64,000 nucleotides of DNA from Dyadobacter koreensis (GTDB lineage Bacteria > Bacteroidota > Bacteroidia > Cytophagales > Spirosomataceae): the NCBI RefSeq assembly GCF_900108855.1, contig NZ_FNXY01000007.1:310001-374000 (forward strand). Reading direction: 5' to 3'. A model generated the notes under the pieces. It ran no database searches. It saw only the letters and a list, made by a program, of their open reading frames with translations, and had not been told where the DNA came from. Below are positions 26,317 through 35,599 of the stretch, piece by piece (the first letter of the stretch is position 1; each line of letters begins with the position of its first letter). The position numbers and the translations under genes are program-made.

Positions 26317-26350
26317 TACGCAAAATGGAAAATGAAGTACGCAAAACGGA
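26317..26350. promoter_or_regulatory. Direct-repeat operator TACGCAAAAYGGA x2, 21-bp phase
   Basis: TACGCAAAATGGA (26317-26329) and TACGCAAAACGGA (26338-26350) differ at one base and start 21 bp apart, two helix turns. Two direct half-sites at this phase are typical of AraC-family regulators. They lie between the divergent YceI and AraC-family genes, close to a TTTG-type minus-strand promoter element near 26290. Confidence 0.6.
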
Positions 26351-26444
26351 TTTTTTTTTAAAATACAGGTTATCAGGCCAATACCGGTTAATAACTAATA
26401 AGACATTCGTGATACCAAAGCGAATTGGAGCGATTGTAAAGTTT

Positions 26445-26452
26445 TATTTTTG
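26445..26452 (+). promoter_or_regulatory. Candidate -7 box TATTTTTG
   Basis: TATTTTTG matches TAnnTTTG and lies 43 bases ahead of the AraC-family start. A TTG at 26425 is spaced slightly short of the usual -33 element. Confidence 0.35.
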
Positions 26453-26495
26453 CATTGTTACTTCATTTTTCAACAAAGAAAAAGAATGAGTTTTT

Positions 26496-27503
26496 ATGGC
26501 TTTTGTGATTAATGCTTCTGACATCATTGATTTTGAAGCGATGCCAACACCCAGATCAGTGTCTGAAATAATTCCATCCAGATCCGCAACGAGCTCCCCA
26601 TCTTATCATCATCCGGCTATTGGAAAAATCAATTTTTCACAGCTTAGCACGCCCTACATGCAAGTAACTGACATGCAATTTGAACTTCTGAGCGATTTTG
26701 AGCTTCGTGACGTAGATTCCACCAACACGATCAACATTAATTTCTTTTTGAGCGGCAAGCTCGACACAACATTTTCGGGTCTATGCCATGAGCTTAATAT
26801 GCGGCCGAATTTTCATAATCTTGTCTATTCACCTGAGGGAAAAGATGTGAGCCGGGTAAGCGGCGCACAAAAGGTCGAAATGCTGCATATTAGTTTGCAG
26901 CGTGATTTTTTTGTGTCATGCCTGGGAACCTGCGATGCCTGGAGCGAACGTATTCTGGAAGATCTTCGTCAGGAAAGGCCTTTTTCCGGAAGTAAAATAA
27001 ACCCTGAAACCACCCCGCATATGATGCGGCAGATCGATACTTTCAGGTTCAATACCGAGACCGGTCCAATGCGTAATTTGCTGATGCAATCGAAAATTCT
27101 CGAATTACTGGCTTTGCAGATGGATCAGTTTCGTACTCCAGCTCCTATGCACGAAGATATCCGTCATGATGAAGCGGAAAAACTTCATCACCTGAAAACA
27201 TATCTGGACGCGAATTTTCTTTCGGAATTAAACTTAACGCAGCTTAGCAAAGTTTGCCTGCTAAATGAATTCAAAGTCAAAAAAGGTTTTAAGGTACTTT
27301 TTGGCACAACCGTTTTCAATTATCTACGCAAATTAAGAATGGAACACGCCGCTCAAATGCTGGCGAATTTCAAGGTAAGCGTCGAAGAAGTCGCTGATGT
27401 ACTGGGTTATGAACATGCGCAGCATTTTTCTATCGCCTTTAAAAAATACATGGGGGTAAGTCCCTCAATTTATCAAAATAAAGGAAAATCCATGTTGAAA
27501 TAA
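26496..27503 (+). CDS. AraC-family transcriptional regulator, paralogue B
   Basis: A 335-aa paralogue of the 22776-23789 regulator. The same N-terminal region and the C-terminal double HTH (about 240-330, LNLTQLSKVCLLNEFKVKKG and VEEVADVLGYEHAQHF) are present. It is transcribed away from the YceI/cytochrome pair and shares their intergenic region, which includes the direct-repeat operator. It is therefore the best candidate to control that pair and itself. An upstream AAAGAAAAAGAATGAG holds a weak ribosome-binding site. Confidence 0.9.
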   Translation: MAFVINASDIIDFEAMPTPRSVSEIIPSRSATSSPSYHHPAIGKINFSQLSTPYMQVTDMQFELLSDFELRDVDSTNTININFFLSGKLDTTFSGLCHELNMRPNFHNLVYSPEGKDVSRVSGAQKVEMLHISLQRDFFVSCLGTCDAWSERILEDLRQERPFSGSKINPETTPHMMRQIDTFRFNTETGPMRNLLMQSKILELLALQMDQFRTPAPMHEDIRHDEAEKLHHLKTYLDANFLSELNLTQLSKVCLLNEFKVKKGFKVLFGTTVFNYLRKLRMEHAAQMLANFKVSVEEVADVLGYEHAQHFSIAFKKYMGVSPSIYQNKGKSMLK

Positions 27504-27549
27504 GATTGTAACATAGAAGGAAATAGCTATGTCCGGACTTTCTCAGAAA

Positions 27550-28041
27550 TTATCTACGAATCACGCCAGCCAGTATAACAAGTAATAAAGACGCAACAGA
27601 AGCAAGTGTCCGTATCCTGTGAAATCTATTCCACGGCTGCTCAAACTTTGCGCGCTGCTGAGAAATCAAATCGGTGGAGGCAGATGACAAATCGAAACTT
27701 GACAAAGCATCGTTTAGCGGGATATTTCCAAAAATCGTGATGCCAAAACTCCCGGTCCAATAGAGCAAAGTTGCTCCACAAAGCAGCCAGAACCTATCTG
27801 ATAAACCTTCCTGAGATACCAAATACGTATTAAAAGGCAACAAAAGCATTGTTCCAAGAAAACTGGCCAGAAAAACAGGGTTAACAATCGCAATGTTGAT
27901 ATATTGCATTGCTCGGATATAATCTGCATCAGGAAGTTTGGAAAGTCCGGGATTGACCGAACAAGAATAGGCATAAAATAAACCAGCGATCATCGCTGCG
28001 GCCAGAGTTGTCGGAATAAGAATCAAGTTCGGAAGCGTCAT
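27550..28041 (-). CDS. DUF1772 membrane protein
   Basis: A 163-aa protein with four predicted membrane helices, near residues 5-25, 48-70, 80-100 and 140-160. It carries the DUF1772/anthrone-oxygenase-like words AAAMIAGLFYAYSCSVNPGL and PVFLASFLG. Family members are small integral proteins of unclear function in bacteria. It is convergent with the AraC gene and has no operon partner. Confident in family, not in role. Confidence 0.82.
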   Translation of the reverse strand: MTLPNLILIPTTLAAAMIAGLFYAYSCSVNPGLSKLPDADYIRAMQYINIAIVNPVFLASFLGTMLLLPFNTYLVSQEGLSDRFWLLCGATLLYWTGSFGITIFGNIPLNDALSSFDLSSASTDLISQQRAKFEQPWNRFHRIRTLASVASLLLVILAGVIRR

Positions 28042-28466
28042 CGTAGCTGAATTATTTGATTTACAGGGCGAAAATAACCGACTGGCAGTTTTAAAAATAG
28101 AACAAAACCGACATGTGTTCGCCTGATTTCAGCCTGCGCCTTTCTTCATCCGAAGCGTAATTATGATGTAGTCTTTTTCTGGCAAATATTTCATTTCCGA
28201 ACCGGCAGGTAAATGCATCGCAATTCCTTGGTGTCTGTTTCGCTTCTTTGAAAATAATCAACCCGTCTTAGATCCGGAGATTTGTTAACATTTTTTCTTT
28301 GATGCGCGCGGCCTTTCTGAACATTTCCAGGGTGTAATAGCTTAATAAAATTGATTTTGCAGTATAGATGTTTATCTACAAAAAATAGCACTACTTATGA
28401 AAAGCAAAAGTGAATAGCGAAAATCATCAATCCTTGATTTCGTTTTTATTTATAGATAAGGTTTGA
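28042..28466. other. Gene-free gap
   Basis: About 425 bases without a supported gene. It would include the promoter of DUF1772 and the 3' end of CheB. A short minus-strand frame near 28191-28391 has no recognisable content. I see no hairpin or repeat of note. Confidence 0.4.
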
Positions 28467-29486
28467 TCAGTAAGAAGTAGAAGTTTCATGACGCTGTAAA
28501 TCAGCGAGAATAATTTTAAGCGTGTCAATATGCTGCTGCATCTCTTCTTTTCTCTCCAGATGATCCATTGATAGAGAAGTGTATCCTTTTTGCGCATAAT
28601 CTACTTCAAGTTTACGAAGAAGGTGTTTACGTTCTTCCATCATACGAAGCGCTACCCACAAAGTTGCGCTCGCTGTTTCGGCCTGCTTGACTACCAGATC
28701 CTGCTCTGTATAAGCATGCCCAATATGGCACCGGTAGCGGTTGATTACATCGCCTTTTACTGCCCACAGATTCCCGCCACAGTCTGGACAGGCAAATACG
28801 CTCTTGTCTGCAATTTGCTCAACCGCATCAATCCCTACTGCCGTTTTTTCTGCAATTTGAGATTCTAATATTACCTCCTGAGGAGCTTGAACCGGAACCT
28901 CTGAATCCTGACCAAAGCTGGTAAGCTCAGTTAGGAGCCCTCCTATTAGTCCGAGCTCACTGACAAAGTCTACGTCCATGTTGTTGATTACCGAAAGCGG
29001 CATGTCCGGATATTCAGCCTGATTGGGGTCTTGCACAATACAAGCGCCGCCGCTTCTTTTGATGGCCCACATTCCCGAAGTTCCATCATCAAGCATACCG
29101 CTTAATATAATTCCGATGGCATGTGATGTATACGCCACGGCAGCTGAACGAAACAACACATCAATTGAGGGCCGAAAGCGATTTTCCTGAGGGCCTGCAC
29201 CTAATAAAATTTTGCCGTCTTTAACCAGCAAATGCTGATTGGGAGGTGCAACATAAATATTTGCTACCTCAATGTCATCGCCACTTACAGCTATTCTGCA
29301 CTTCATTGAAGTGACTTTGTTTAACCGATGCACCACAAATTCACCAATGCCTTTGCGAGATAAATGGAGCACGATACAGTAGGCAGCATCTAATCCGACC
29401 GGGAGTGTCTGTACCAATTCGGCCAGCGCGTTCAGTCCGCCAGCGGATGCACCTATAACGACAATAAATCTGGGTTGGGCAGCCAT
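28467..29486 (-). CDS. CheB-type methylesterase with C-terminal zinc-ribbon
   Basis: A 339-aa protein: a CheB methylesterase domain (about 1-185) and a C-terminal extension. The catalytic triad is visible as Ser in GASAGGL, His in LHLSRKG and Asp in SGMLDDGTSG. There is no receiver domain. The tail has CPDCGGN and YRCHIGHAY, a zinc-ribbon common in stand-alone CheB homologues. It starts one base after the stop of the CheB-CheR-kinase fusion, so it is translated with it. Without MCP or CheA genes nearby, a non-chemotaxis signalling role is likely. Confidence 0.9.
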   Translation of the reverse strand: MAAQPRFIVVIGASAGGLNALAELVQTLPVGLDAAYCIVLHLSRKGIGEFVVHRLNKVTSMKCRIAVSGDDIEVANIYVAPPNQHLLVKDGKILLGAGPQENRFRPSIDVLFRSAAVAYTSHAIGIILSGMLDDGTSGMWAIKRSGGACIVQDPNQAEYPDMPLSVINNMDVDFVSELGLIGGLLTELTSFGQDSEVPVQAPQEVILESQIAEKTAVGIDAVEQIADKSVFACPDCGGNLWAVKGDVINRYRCHIGHAYTEQDLVVKQAETASATLWVALRMMEERKHLLRKLEVDYAQKGYTSLSMDHLERKEEMQQHIDTLKIILADLQRHETSTSY

Positions 29487-29487
29487 A

Positions 29488-32400
29488 TCAGTTGTTTAAA
29501 TAAATAGTGAACTTACTTCCAGCATCCGGCTTGCTTTCAACTGTGATTCTACCACCAGCAGCATTGACTATCTTACTGGCCAGGTACAAACCAATGCCAT
29601 AACCGTCACCATCCGTATGCAGCCTGGTATATTTATTAAAAATGGTGTCAAGATGAGCTTTTTCCATCCCCATTCCATTGTCTTCTACACAAAGCAGGGT
29701 GTGGACGCCATCCTCAGTAATACGGATATGAATGACCGGAGGCCGTTCCGCGCGGTATTTAATGCCGTTTGCGATCAGGTTATACAAGATGCTCCGAAGG
29801 TTCTTTTTGGAGAATACAACTTGTTTTACCTGTACGTCCCTTTTGATTATTGCCCCACTGGATTTGATACGCTCAGCCAGGCTCCAGTCTATGTTGTCCA
29901 GCAATTCATCAACATCAACAGGTTCTGCCTGCTGGGCATCGTTTTCAATTTTGGCTATCTGTGCAATCTCGCTGATCAGCGAACGGAATTTTTTGACCGA
30001 GCCGTTAATAATCGGTAGGATTTCTTTTATTTCCGGATCGTTGGTATCTATCGAACCGATCAGTGAAATGCTGCCTTCAATGGTGTTTAACGGATCCAGC
30101 AAATCATGCGATGCAGTATAAACAAAATTATCCAGATCTTGATTGATCCGCATCAGGGCTTCATTTTTTTTGTCGAGCTGCTGCTGGACTGTTTTAAGCT
30201 CTGTGATGTCATTGAAGGTGATAATAGCACCCGAAGTCTTGTTGTTGACCTGTTTGATATAAGGCATGGTCATCACCTGGAACCACCGGCCATCCCTGGT
30301 CTCTATTTCTTTGGTGATCACCGGGTTGCCAGAGAGTATAGCACTTATATCTTCGATAATGGTTTCGACTTTAAAATTAGTGGAGATGTTACTCAAGGGC
30401 CTTCCTACATCAGTGTCGAGCAGATTAATTAATTTGGCCGCACCGGGGGAGAATTTGATCAACCGCAATTGATCATCCAAAAAAAGTTGTCCGTTGATAT
30501 TACTCCGGAAGTAGTTATTGAGATCATCGTTGAGCTCGGCAAGCTCTTTGTTTTTAAGTTGATAGTCCGAGTTGATGGTATGCAGTTCTTCATTGATTGA
30601 TTGCATTTCTTCACTCGTACTCTGCATTTCTTCATTGGCAGACAGCAGCTCCTCGTTAAAAGACTGCATGTTTTCTTCCTGCGAATACAATCTTTCATTC
30701 GACGCCATACGGTCTTCTTTCAGCTCCCTGACCTGTTGTTCCAGACTCTTGGTGTACTGATCGAAATAGATCTCTTCGTTAAATACCAAGGTATTGTTCG
30801 AAGTTGTTTCACTCGGAGTTTCTTCGTTAATCCGGACCACTAAAAACCCATTGCTACGGCCCTTATAGATCATTGGGCTAATGGACATGGTAACACTTAT
30901 GATTTGTTCACCTTGTTGTATATTAATTCCTTTGACTGTAGCTCCTTTATCGTTTTGAACGACATTATTGATATTCGCATTATAAGCGATCGCAAGCGGG
31001 CCTGAGAGCAGCTCGGTAAAATCATTAGGCATGATCTTCTGAAGCAGAAACCTTGTCGTATCTCCATAGAGTTTTAGTATCCTTTCATTTTGATCAATGC
31101 AGATTACAAGCTGACCCAGGTCTCTCATGACAGTCTCATTCACAGCATCACCAATAGTACGGTCTGTGGCTTTATAAATTTGTTCTTTTGCATGTGGCGC
31201 ATCGGTTAGCTTTTTGTAGGAAACCTCCGGCATCGAAAATGATTCAAACCTTATAGGATGGTGAGATCCCTGATTTTTGTAGACCTTAAATTTTTTGCTG
31301 ATGACCTTCAGACTTTCCATGATTGGAAGCGGGTTCTCGCTTGAACCCAGAAAAAGATAGCCCTGCCCGCGAAGACCAAAAAGCAGCATCAGGTAGATTT
31401 TCTTTTGAAGCGCCGGCGTCATATAGATCAGCACATTACGACAGCTTATAAAATGCATGTTACAGTACGGTGGATTTTTGACCAAGTCATGCTGGGCAAA
31501 AATGACCATTTTGCGCAGGGCGGGCTTCACCCTGTAATCATCACCTTCAACTTGAAAAAATTTAGTCAGGCGCTCCGGCGATACATTGGCCAAGGTATTT
31601 GGCCTGTACAAGCCTTTTCCTGCCTGCGTCAATGCAGCACTGTCTATGTCGGTCGCAAAGATCTTTACCACATGCTCGTTGACTTTATCTCCTAGCCCCT
31701 CACTTACCAGCATAGCTATTGAATAAGCTTCCTCCCCAGTGGCGCAGCCGGTCACCCACATTCTTATCTCCTGCTGGGTTTCCAGCTCTGCAATAATACC
31801 TGGAATTACCTGGCTTTCCAGGAAGTGATAAGATTCCGAATCCCGGAAAAAACCGGTCACACTGATCAAAAAGTCCTTGGCTAAAACTTCCAGCTCCGCG
31901 GGATTTGTTTTGATAAATTTAATATAGCTGCCCAGCTCACCAAAATTATTGGCCGCTACCCTTCTTTTTATTCTTCTTAAAATGGTGGAATGCTTGTAAT
32001 CTGTAAAATCCAGAGGCAATTCTTTGCCGATAAGCTCAATGATTTCCCCGACATACTCTTCGTCATGTATAGTGGAAGCCAACAGATCCAGCTCACGTCT
32101 GACATAGTCCTCGATCACAGCAGGCATCGCTTCGGGTTCTAAAATAAAATCTACCATTCCGGTCGATATAACGTTGGCAGGCATAGAGTGGAATTCAGTC
32201 CCGTCAGGTTCCCTCGCGATTACCAGGCCACCGGCTTTTTTGATGGCCTTCGCACCGTCGGTGCCGTCAGATCCCAGTCCTGAAAGTACAATACCTATTG
32301 CCTTGGGCCCATAATCTGCTGCAAGCGATGCAAAAAAAGTATTAATAGTCAAATAGTTGCTGCGATCAACCTTTTTGTCAGTCAAATACAAGGTATGTCC

Positions 32401-32664
32401 CCGCACGGTCATAACTTTATCACTTGGAATGGTATAAACCTTGTTCCCTTCAATGGACATGCCGTCTCCTGCCTGTTGCACAACAAGCTTGCTGTGTTTG
32501 GAAAGCAGTGTCACCATATGGCTTTGAAATTGGGCCGATAAATGCTGTACGATGATGTAAGATACTCCATCAGACGGGGTATTATCAAAAAAAGTGTTGA
32601 GGTCGTCAAGGCCGCCAGCCGAAGCGCCTATTGCAATGATATGGTGCGGTTCTGCTGTGAACAT
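29488..32664 (-). CDS. CheB-CheR-PAS hybrid histidine kinase
   Basis: A 1058-aa signalling fusion. In order: CheB methylesterase (about 1-190, GASAGGLDD, SGLGSDGTDG), CheR N- and catalytic domains (about 200-480, VTGCATGEEAYS, NMHFISCRNVLIY) and a PAS (about 515-620). A long Gln/Glu/Ser-rich coiled coil (about 640-720), a second PAS (about 725-840) and a kinase follow. HisKA holds FVYTASHDLLDP with the phospho-His; the ATPase domain has NLIANGIKYRA, DNGMGM and GYGIGLYL. It joins receptor-modification enzymes to a kinase in one chain. The downstream CheB starts one base later. It probably drives a stress or gene-expression pathway rather than flagellar chemotaxis. Confidence 0.92.
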   Translation of the reverse strand: MFTAEPHHIIAIGASAGGLDDLNTFFDNTPSDGVSYIIVQHLSAQFQSHMVTLLSKHSKLVVQQAGDGMSIEGNKVYTIPSDKVMTVRGHTLYLTDKKVDRSNYLTINTFFASLAADYGPKAIGIVLSGLGSDGTDGAKAIKKAGGLVIAREPDGTEFHSMPANVISTGMVDFILEPEAMPAVIEDYVRRELDLLASTIHDEEYVGEIIELIGKELPLDFTDYKHSTILRRIKRRVAANNFGELGSYIKFIKTNPAELEVLAKDFLISVTGFFRDSESYHFLESQVIPGIIAELETQQEIRMWVTGCATGEEAYSIAMLVSEGLGDKVNEHVVKIFATDIDSAALTQAGKGLYRPNTLANVSPERLTKFFQVEGDDYRVKPALRKMVIFAQHDLVKNPPYCNMHFISCRNVLIYMTPALQKKIYLMLLFGLRGQGYLFLGSSENPLPIMESLKVISKKFKVYKNQGSHHPIRFESFSMPEVSYKKLTDAPHAKEQIYKATDRTIGDAVNETVMRDLGQLVICIDQNERILKLYGDTTRFLLQKIMPNDFTELLSGPLAIAYNANINNVVQNDKGATVKGINIQQGEQIISVTMSISPMIYKGRSNGFLVVRINEETPSETTSNNTLVFNEEIYFDQYTKSLEQQVRELKEDRMASNERLYSQEENMQSFNEELLSANEEMQSTSEEMQSINEELHTINSDYQLKNKELAELNDDLNNYFRSNINGQLFLDDQLRLIKFSPGAAKLINLLDTDVGRPLSNISTNFKVETIIEDISAILSGNPVITKEIETRDGRWFQVMTMPYIKQVNNKTSGAIITFNDITELKTVQQQLDKKNEALMRINQDLDNFVYTASHDLLDPLNTIEGSISLIGSIDTNDPEIKEILPIINGSVKKFRSLISEIAQIAKIENDAQQAEPVDVDELLDNIDWSLAERIKSSGAIIKRDVQVKQVVFSKKNLRSILYNLIANGIKYRAERPPVIHIRITEDGVHTLLCVEDNGMGMEKAHLDTIFNKYTRLHTDGDGYGIGLYLASKIVNAAGGRITVESKPDAGSKFTIYLNN

Positions 32665-32937
32665 AAAATGTTGGGTAAGGTGAAAATTAATAAGGAAATG
32701 TCAATCACAACTGACCGAAATTAAAGAGGAAGTGAAAGCAGGATTCGTAGATACTAAAACCCGGAAATCTTGAAAAGTCCATTAAAGTACGTTAAGGATA
32801 TACCAATGGCCAATTTCCCTCTATAACAAACGCAACTGATAATGTTTCTAAATTCGTTACGCTGCCTTGAAGTTGGTTTTTCTTAACAAGATAATTATGA
32901 TAAAGACCTCATTTATGGACAATCCTGTTTTTGTATT

Positions 32938-33462
32938 TCAAGAATTTGTGCAGGTTAGCAGCATGTAAATGGGGTCTGGAAAATTGTTTGCCCTGTTCTT
33001 GGCGCTGACCATACCAGCTTTTAAGCTCTGACTAGTCAATGAACTCTCAAATAGTGCCAATGAAGCTATCACATGAAAAATAAATTCATCACTCTGCGTG
33101 ATAATGTCAATATTCCTCTGATAGGAGATAAGATTGATACCCGTACTTTGAAATTCTTTCACGGCATTAACCAGTACCTGGGTCGGACAGGTTATCCGCG
33201 CGGGGGTCGGTGCTGCTATACGGCCAGTCTGGGCCATGTCCAGTTTTCTCTTTTTAGCAGCCGTTATTATCAATTTGTGCCGGGTCCTGTGCTGGGATGT
33301 TGCGGAAGTATAATCTATAAATTTCCCGATAACTTCGAAATTACCTTTTGCAGCGTATTCTATGGATGCTGGTAACTGATTTTCAGGATCCTGCCCTTTA
33401 TCCGGAGAGGATACCATGGCATATACCACTCCCTGTTTGATTTGAACTGTCTGGTTTTTCAT
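32938..33462 (-). pseudogene. Decayed serine recombinase (resolvase)
   Basis: A 174-aa frame aligned with the resolvase N-terminal domain: YAMVSSPDKGQDPENQL near residue 14 and a fair match in TGINLISYQRNIDIITQSDEF. The conserved YARVS Arg is Met. The VWKxDRxxRS region, essential for catalysis, is replaced by AQTGRIAAPTPA. The C-terminal HTH DNA-binding part is missing. The gene is therefore probably inactive, a relic of a mobile element. Internal compensating frameshifts may explain the scrambled centre. Confidence 0.7.
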
Positions 33463-33544
33463 ATGATTTACCTATCAAAAAGGAGTATCCTATACAAAGA
33501 TACTTTTTAAACGGTAGGAACAAGCTTTAAACTTTTTATAAAGG

Positions 33545-33799
33545 ATGAATTCTGACAACCTTTCTTATAATACGTTTTCATTATTTGTACTTGTCCGAAA
33601 TAATATAGATTATTCAAAATTTCAAGAAATTTCCATTTTTCTGATGATCGCTCATCCAGATTTTTTAAAAATTAAAAATTGTGGGGTCCAACCTTTCGAA
33701 CAGCACTTTTTAAAATACCGGAACATGATTTTTGATGCGATTCACAAGGCAGTGGCCGCTGATGAGAAAATAGTCAAATGTCCTGAATGCCCCTTCTGA
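33545..33799 (+). CDS. Hypothetical small protein, 84 aa
   Basis: An 84-aa frame (MNSDNLSYNTF) ending in a KCPECPF Cys pair that could bind metal. No family is recognised. It sits beside a decayed resolvase, and AAAGG immediately before the ATG is too close to be a normal ribosome-binding site. It may be real but is weak. Confidence 0.35.
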   Translation: MNSDNLSYNTFSLFVLVRNNIDYSKFQEISIFLMIAHPDFLKIKNCGVQPFEQHFLKYRNMIFDAIHKAVAADEKIVKCPECPF

Positions 33800-33868
33800 T
33801 AGTCCCAAATACCGTTCTAAATCCGATAATTTAATTATCAAATTTGAGAAAGATTAAACGGCATAATC

Positions 33869-34174
33869 ATGGATATTATCGGAAAAAATTTTCAGGTTCA
33901 ATTTGGTGAAACAAGAGCAATTCTTACTTTCCAAAGTGAAACAACTTTAAGTTTTTCAATTAAGGAGATTGAAGGCAAGGCTGTTGAAACCTCCGAAACA
34001 GTACAGGTAAAACTTACAGAACTCAGACCACGGCTTTATCTGGTGACTTGGAAGGAAAAAAATGGAAATACCGTTTCCCAGGTGCAGGATTATGAGCTTG
34101 GCGTTGTGTATTCAAACTGGACAACGCCTGACGGAGAACTTAAAAGCTTGAAAGGAACGCTTTCGAAAGTCTAG
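33869..34174 (+). CDS. MoaF-related calycin-like small protein
   Basis: A 101-aa protein (MDIIGKNFQVQFGETRAILTF) fits the MoaF N-terminal/MoaF-related fold. It has LSFSIKEIEGKAVETSE, LRPRLYLVTWKEKNG and VSQVQDYELGVVYSNWTTPDG, the typical sequence of strands and the closing GTLSKV. These small barrels bind unknown small molecules; enzymic activity is not shown. It is a monocistronic-looking gene among worn sequences. Confidence 0.75.
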   Translation: MDIIGKNFQVQFGETRAILTFQSETTLSFSIKEIEGKAVETSETVQVKLTELRPRLYLVTWKEKNGNTVSQVQDYELGVVYSNWTTPDGELKSLKGTLSKV

Positions 34175-34261
34175 AAAAGTTAGGATTCAGACTACCAAAA
34201 CGATCCTGGCTTAAAACGAAGTAACTTAAATATGCCAAGCTGGCTGAGGGACATTGGTTAC

Positions 34262-35557
34262 TCATCGCCGCTCTTTCACATTTGCCGGGATTTTGTCTAT
34301 AATTTTATTACCCTTTCCTTTTTGTTTAATCAGATCAAAAGCATCATAAAGTTCTCCTGTGGCGGTAAAAGTTTCAAAATTCAGTTTAGTATCGTCGATC
34401 GTAATGACATGAAAAAGCTGTGTGTAAAGTGCTGACCGATCCTTCCAGTCTCTTTTTTCGACATTTGAATCGGTCATTTTTGGTCCGCTCACAGATACAA
34501 CATACATTGTTCCGGATACTTCGTTTTTGACGGACATAGGAATTTTTGTCATCCCGCGGGCATAAGTGTGGTCATGCCCCTGCAACACCAGATCAACTTT
34601 ATACTGATCAAACAAGGGCTTAAAAGTTTCACGCATTCGTTTATTGTCCCGTGTTGATTTTGGTGAAAAAATCGGGTGATGAAACGTCACGCAGGTCCAC
34701 TTGTTAGGATTATTTTTAAGAATATCTTCAAGCCATATCCGCTGTTTTTCGAGATATTCGTCAGATACTTCAACCTGGTCTGAGTTTAGCGAGATAAATC
34801 TTGTTCCTTGTATATCTGCGTAGTAACAGGTTTCTTCGAGACCCTTCGGACCATTTTCAGGAAGCGTGAATTGCGGTCTCCAAAAAACCGACGTTGTATT
34901 CAGGCCTTCGGGTGTTTCAAAATGATCATGATTTCCAGGCGTAGGAAACCCAGGAATCATACTGTGAATAAAGCCGCCAGCCTCAAACCAGTCTCCCCAT
35001 TCAACATCTCTGTTCGCCTTATTGATCAAATCGCCCGCATACATCATCAACCTTGCATCAGGTGCTTTAGCATAAGCTTCCCTTGCCACACGAGACCACA
35101 TCGACCGGATATTCGTCTGTACATCGCCATAATAAACGAACGAAAACTTCTCCCCCGCCTTCCCCGCCGTATTAAAATGTATCCATTCACTCCAGATGGA
35201 TCCCTGACCGACACGGTAGGCATACTTTGTATTTGGCACAAGATCCTTAAAAATGACAGCATGATACATCGCAGTCGGCGTATCATCGAATTCCAGTTTT
35301 TGTGAAGTCGCTTTTATTCTTGTTGCCTTTTCAACAAACCTCGGATCCGCATCGGCGATTGCAAGTTCCGCAAAACTTTCATTCACAAACGTACTCGTCC
35401 GCCAGTTAGCAGCCATTGAAGTCGACGGATCCTGGGTTACATTTAAAATAATCCGGTCCGGTAATATTGCCGGTTGATAGGGATTGTCACTACGCTGAGA
35501 TTTTGCTGCAAAACAGCCGATTGAAAAAATTAAAGAAAGAAAAATTTTAGGAGGCAT
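34262..35557 (-). CDS. Exported purple-acid-phosphatase-like metallophosphoesterase
   Basis: A 431-aa exported enzyme: a signal peptide (about 1-20), an N-terminal fibronectin-III-like domain (about 30-130) and a calcineurin-like phosphoesterase (about 135-400). Metal and active-site motifs are FVYYGDVQT, YAGDLIN, PGNHDHF, FHHPIF and LQGHDHTYAR. This is the domain order of purple acid phosphatases. It should remove phosphate from organic esters outside the cytoplasm. There is no PhoR/PhoB or phosphate-uptake gene nearby to indicate regulation. Confidence 0.9.
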   Translation of the reverse strand: MPPKIFLSLIFSIGCFAAKSQRSDNPYQPAILPDRIILNVTQDPSTSMAANWRTSTFVNESFAELAIADADPRFVEKATRIKATSQKLEFDDTPTAMYHAVIFKDLVPNTKYAYRVGQGSIWSEWIHFNTAGKAGEKFSFVYYGDVQTNIRSMWSRVAREAYAKAPDARLMMYAGDLINKANRDVEWGDWFEAGGFIHSMIPGFPTPGNHDHFETPEGLNTTSVFWRPQFTLPENGPKGLEETCYYADIQGTRFISLNSDQVEVSDEYLEKQRIWLEDILKNNPNKWTCVTFHHPIFSPKSTRDNKRMRETFKPLFDQYKVDLVLQGHDHTYARGMTKIPMSVKNEVSGTMYVVSVSGPKMTDSNVEKRDWKDRSALYTQLFHVITIDDTKLNFETFTATGELYDAFDLIKQKGKGNKIIDKIPANVKERR

Positions 35558-35599
35558 CAGAATTCTATTTAATTAAAAGACCGGATAAACAGTTGCCTG

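Noticed and set aside
28191..28391. Minus-strand 66-codon frame between DUF1772 and CheB
   Set aside because: No recognisable family and no start signal.
29617..30121. Overlapping plus-strand frames of 129-133 codons in the CheB-CheR kinase
   Set aside because: They oppose the ATPase domain and overlap one another, which is typical of shadow frames.
34808..35305. Antisense 165-codon frame in the phosphoesterase
   Set aside because: The sense strand carries all metal motifs; the antisense protein is Arg/Ile-rich and has no family.
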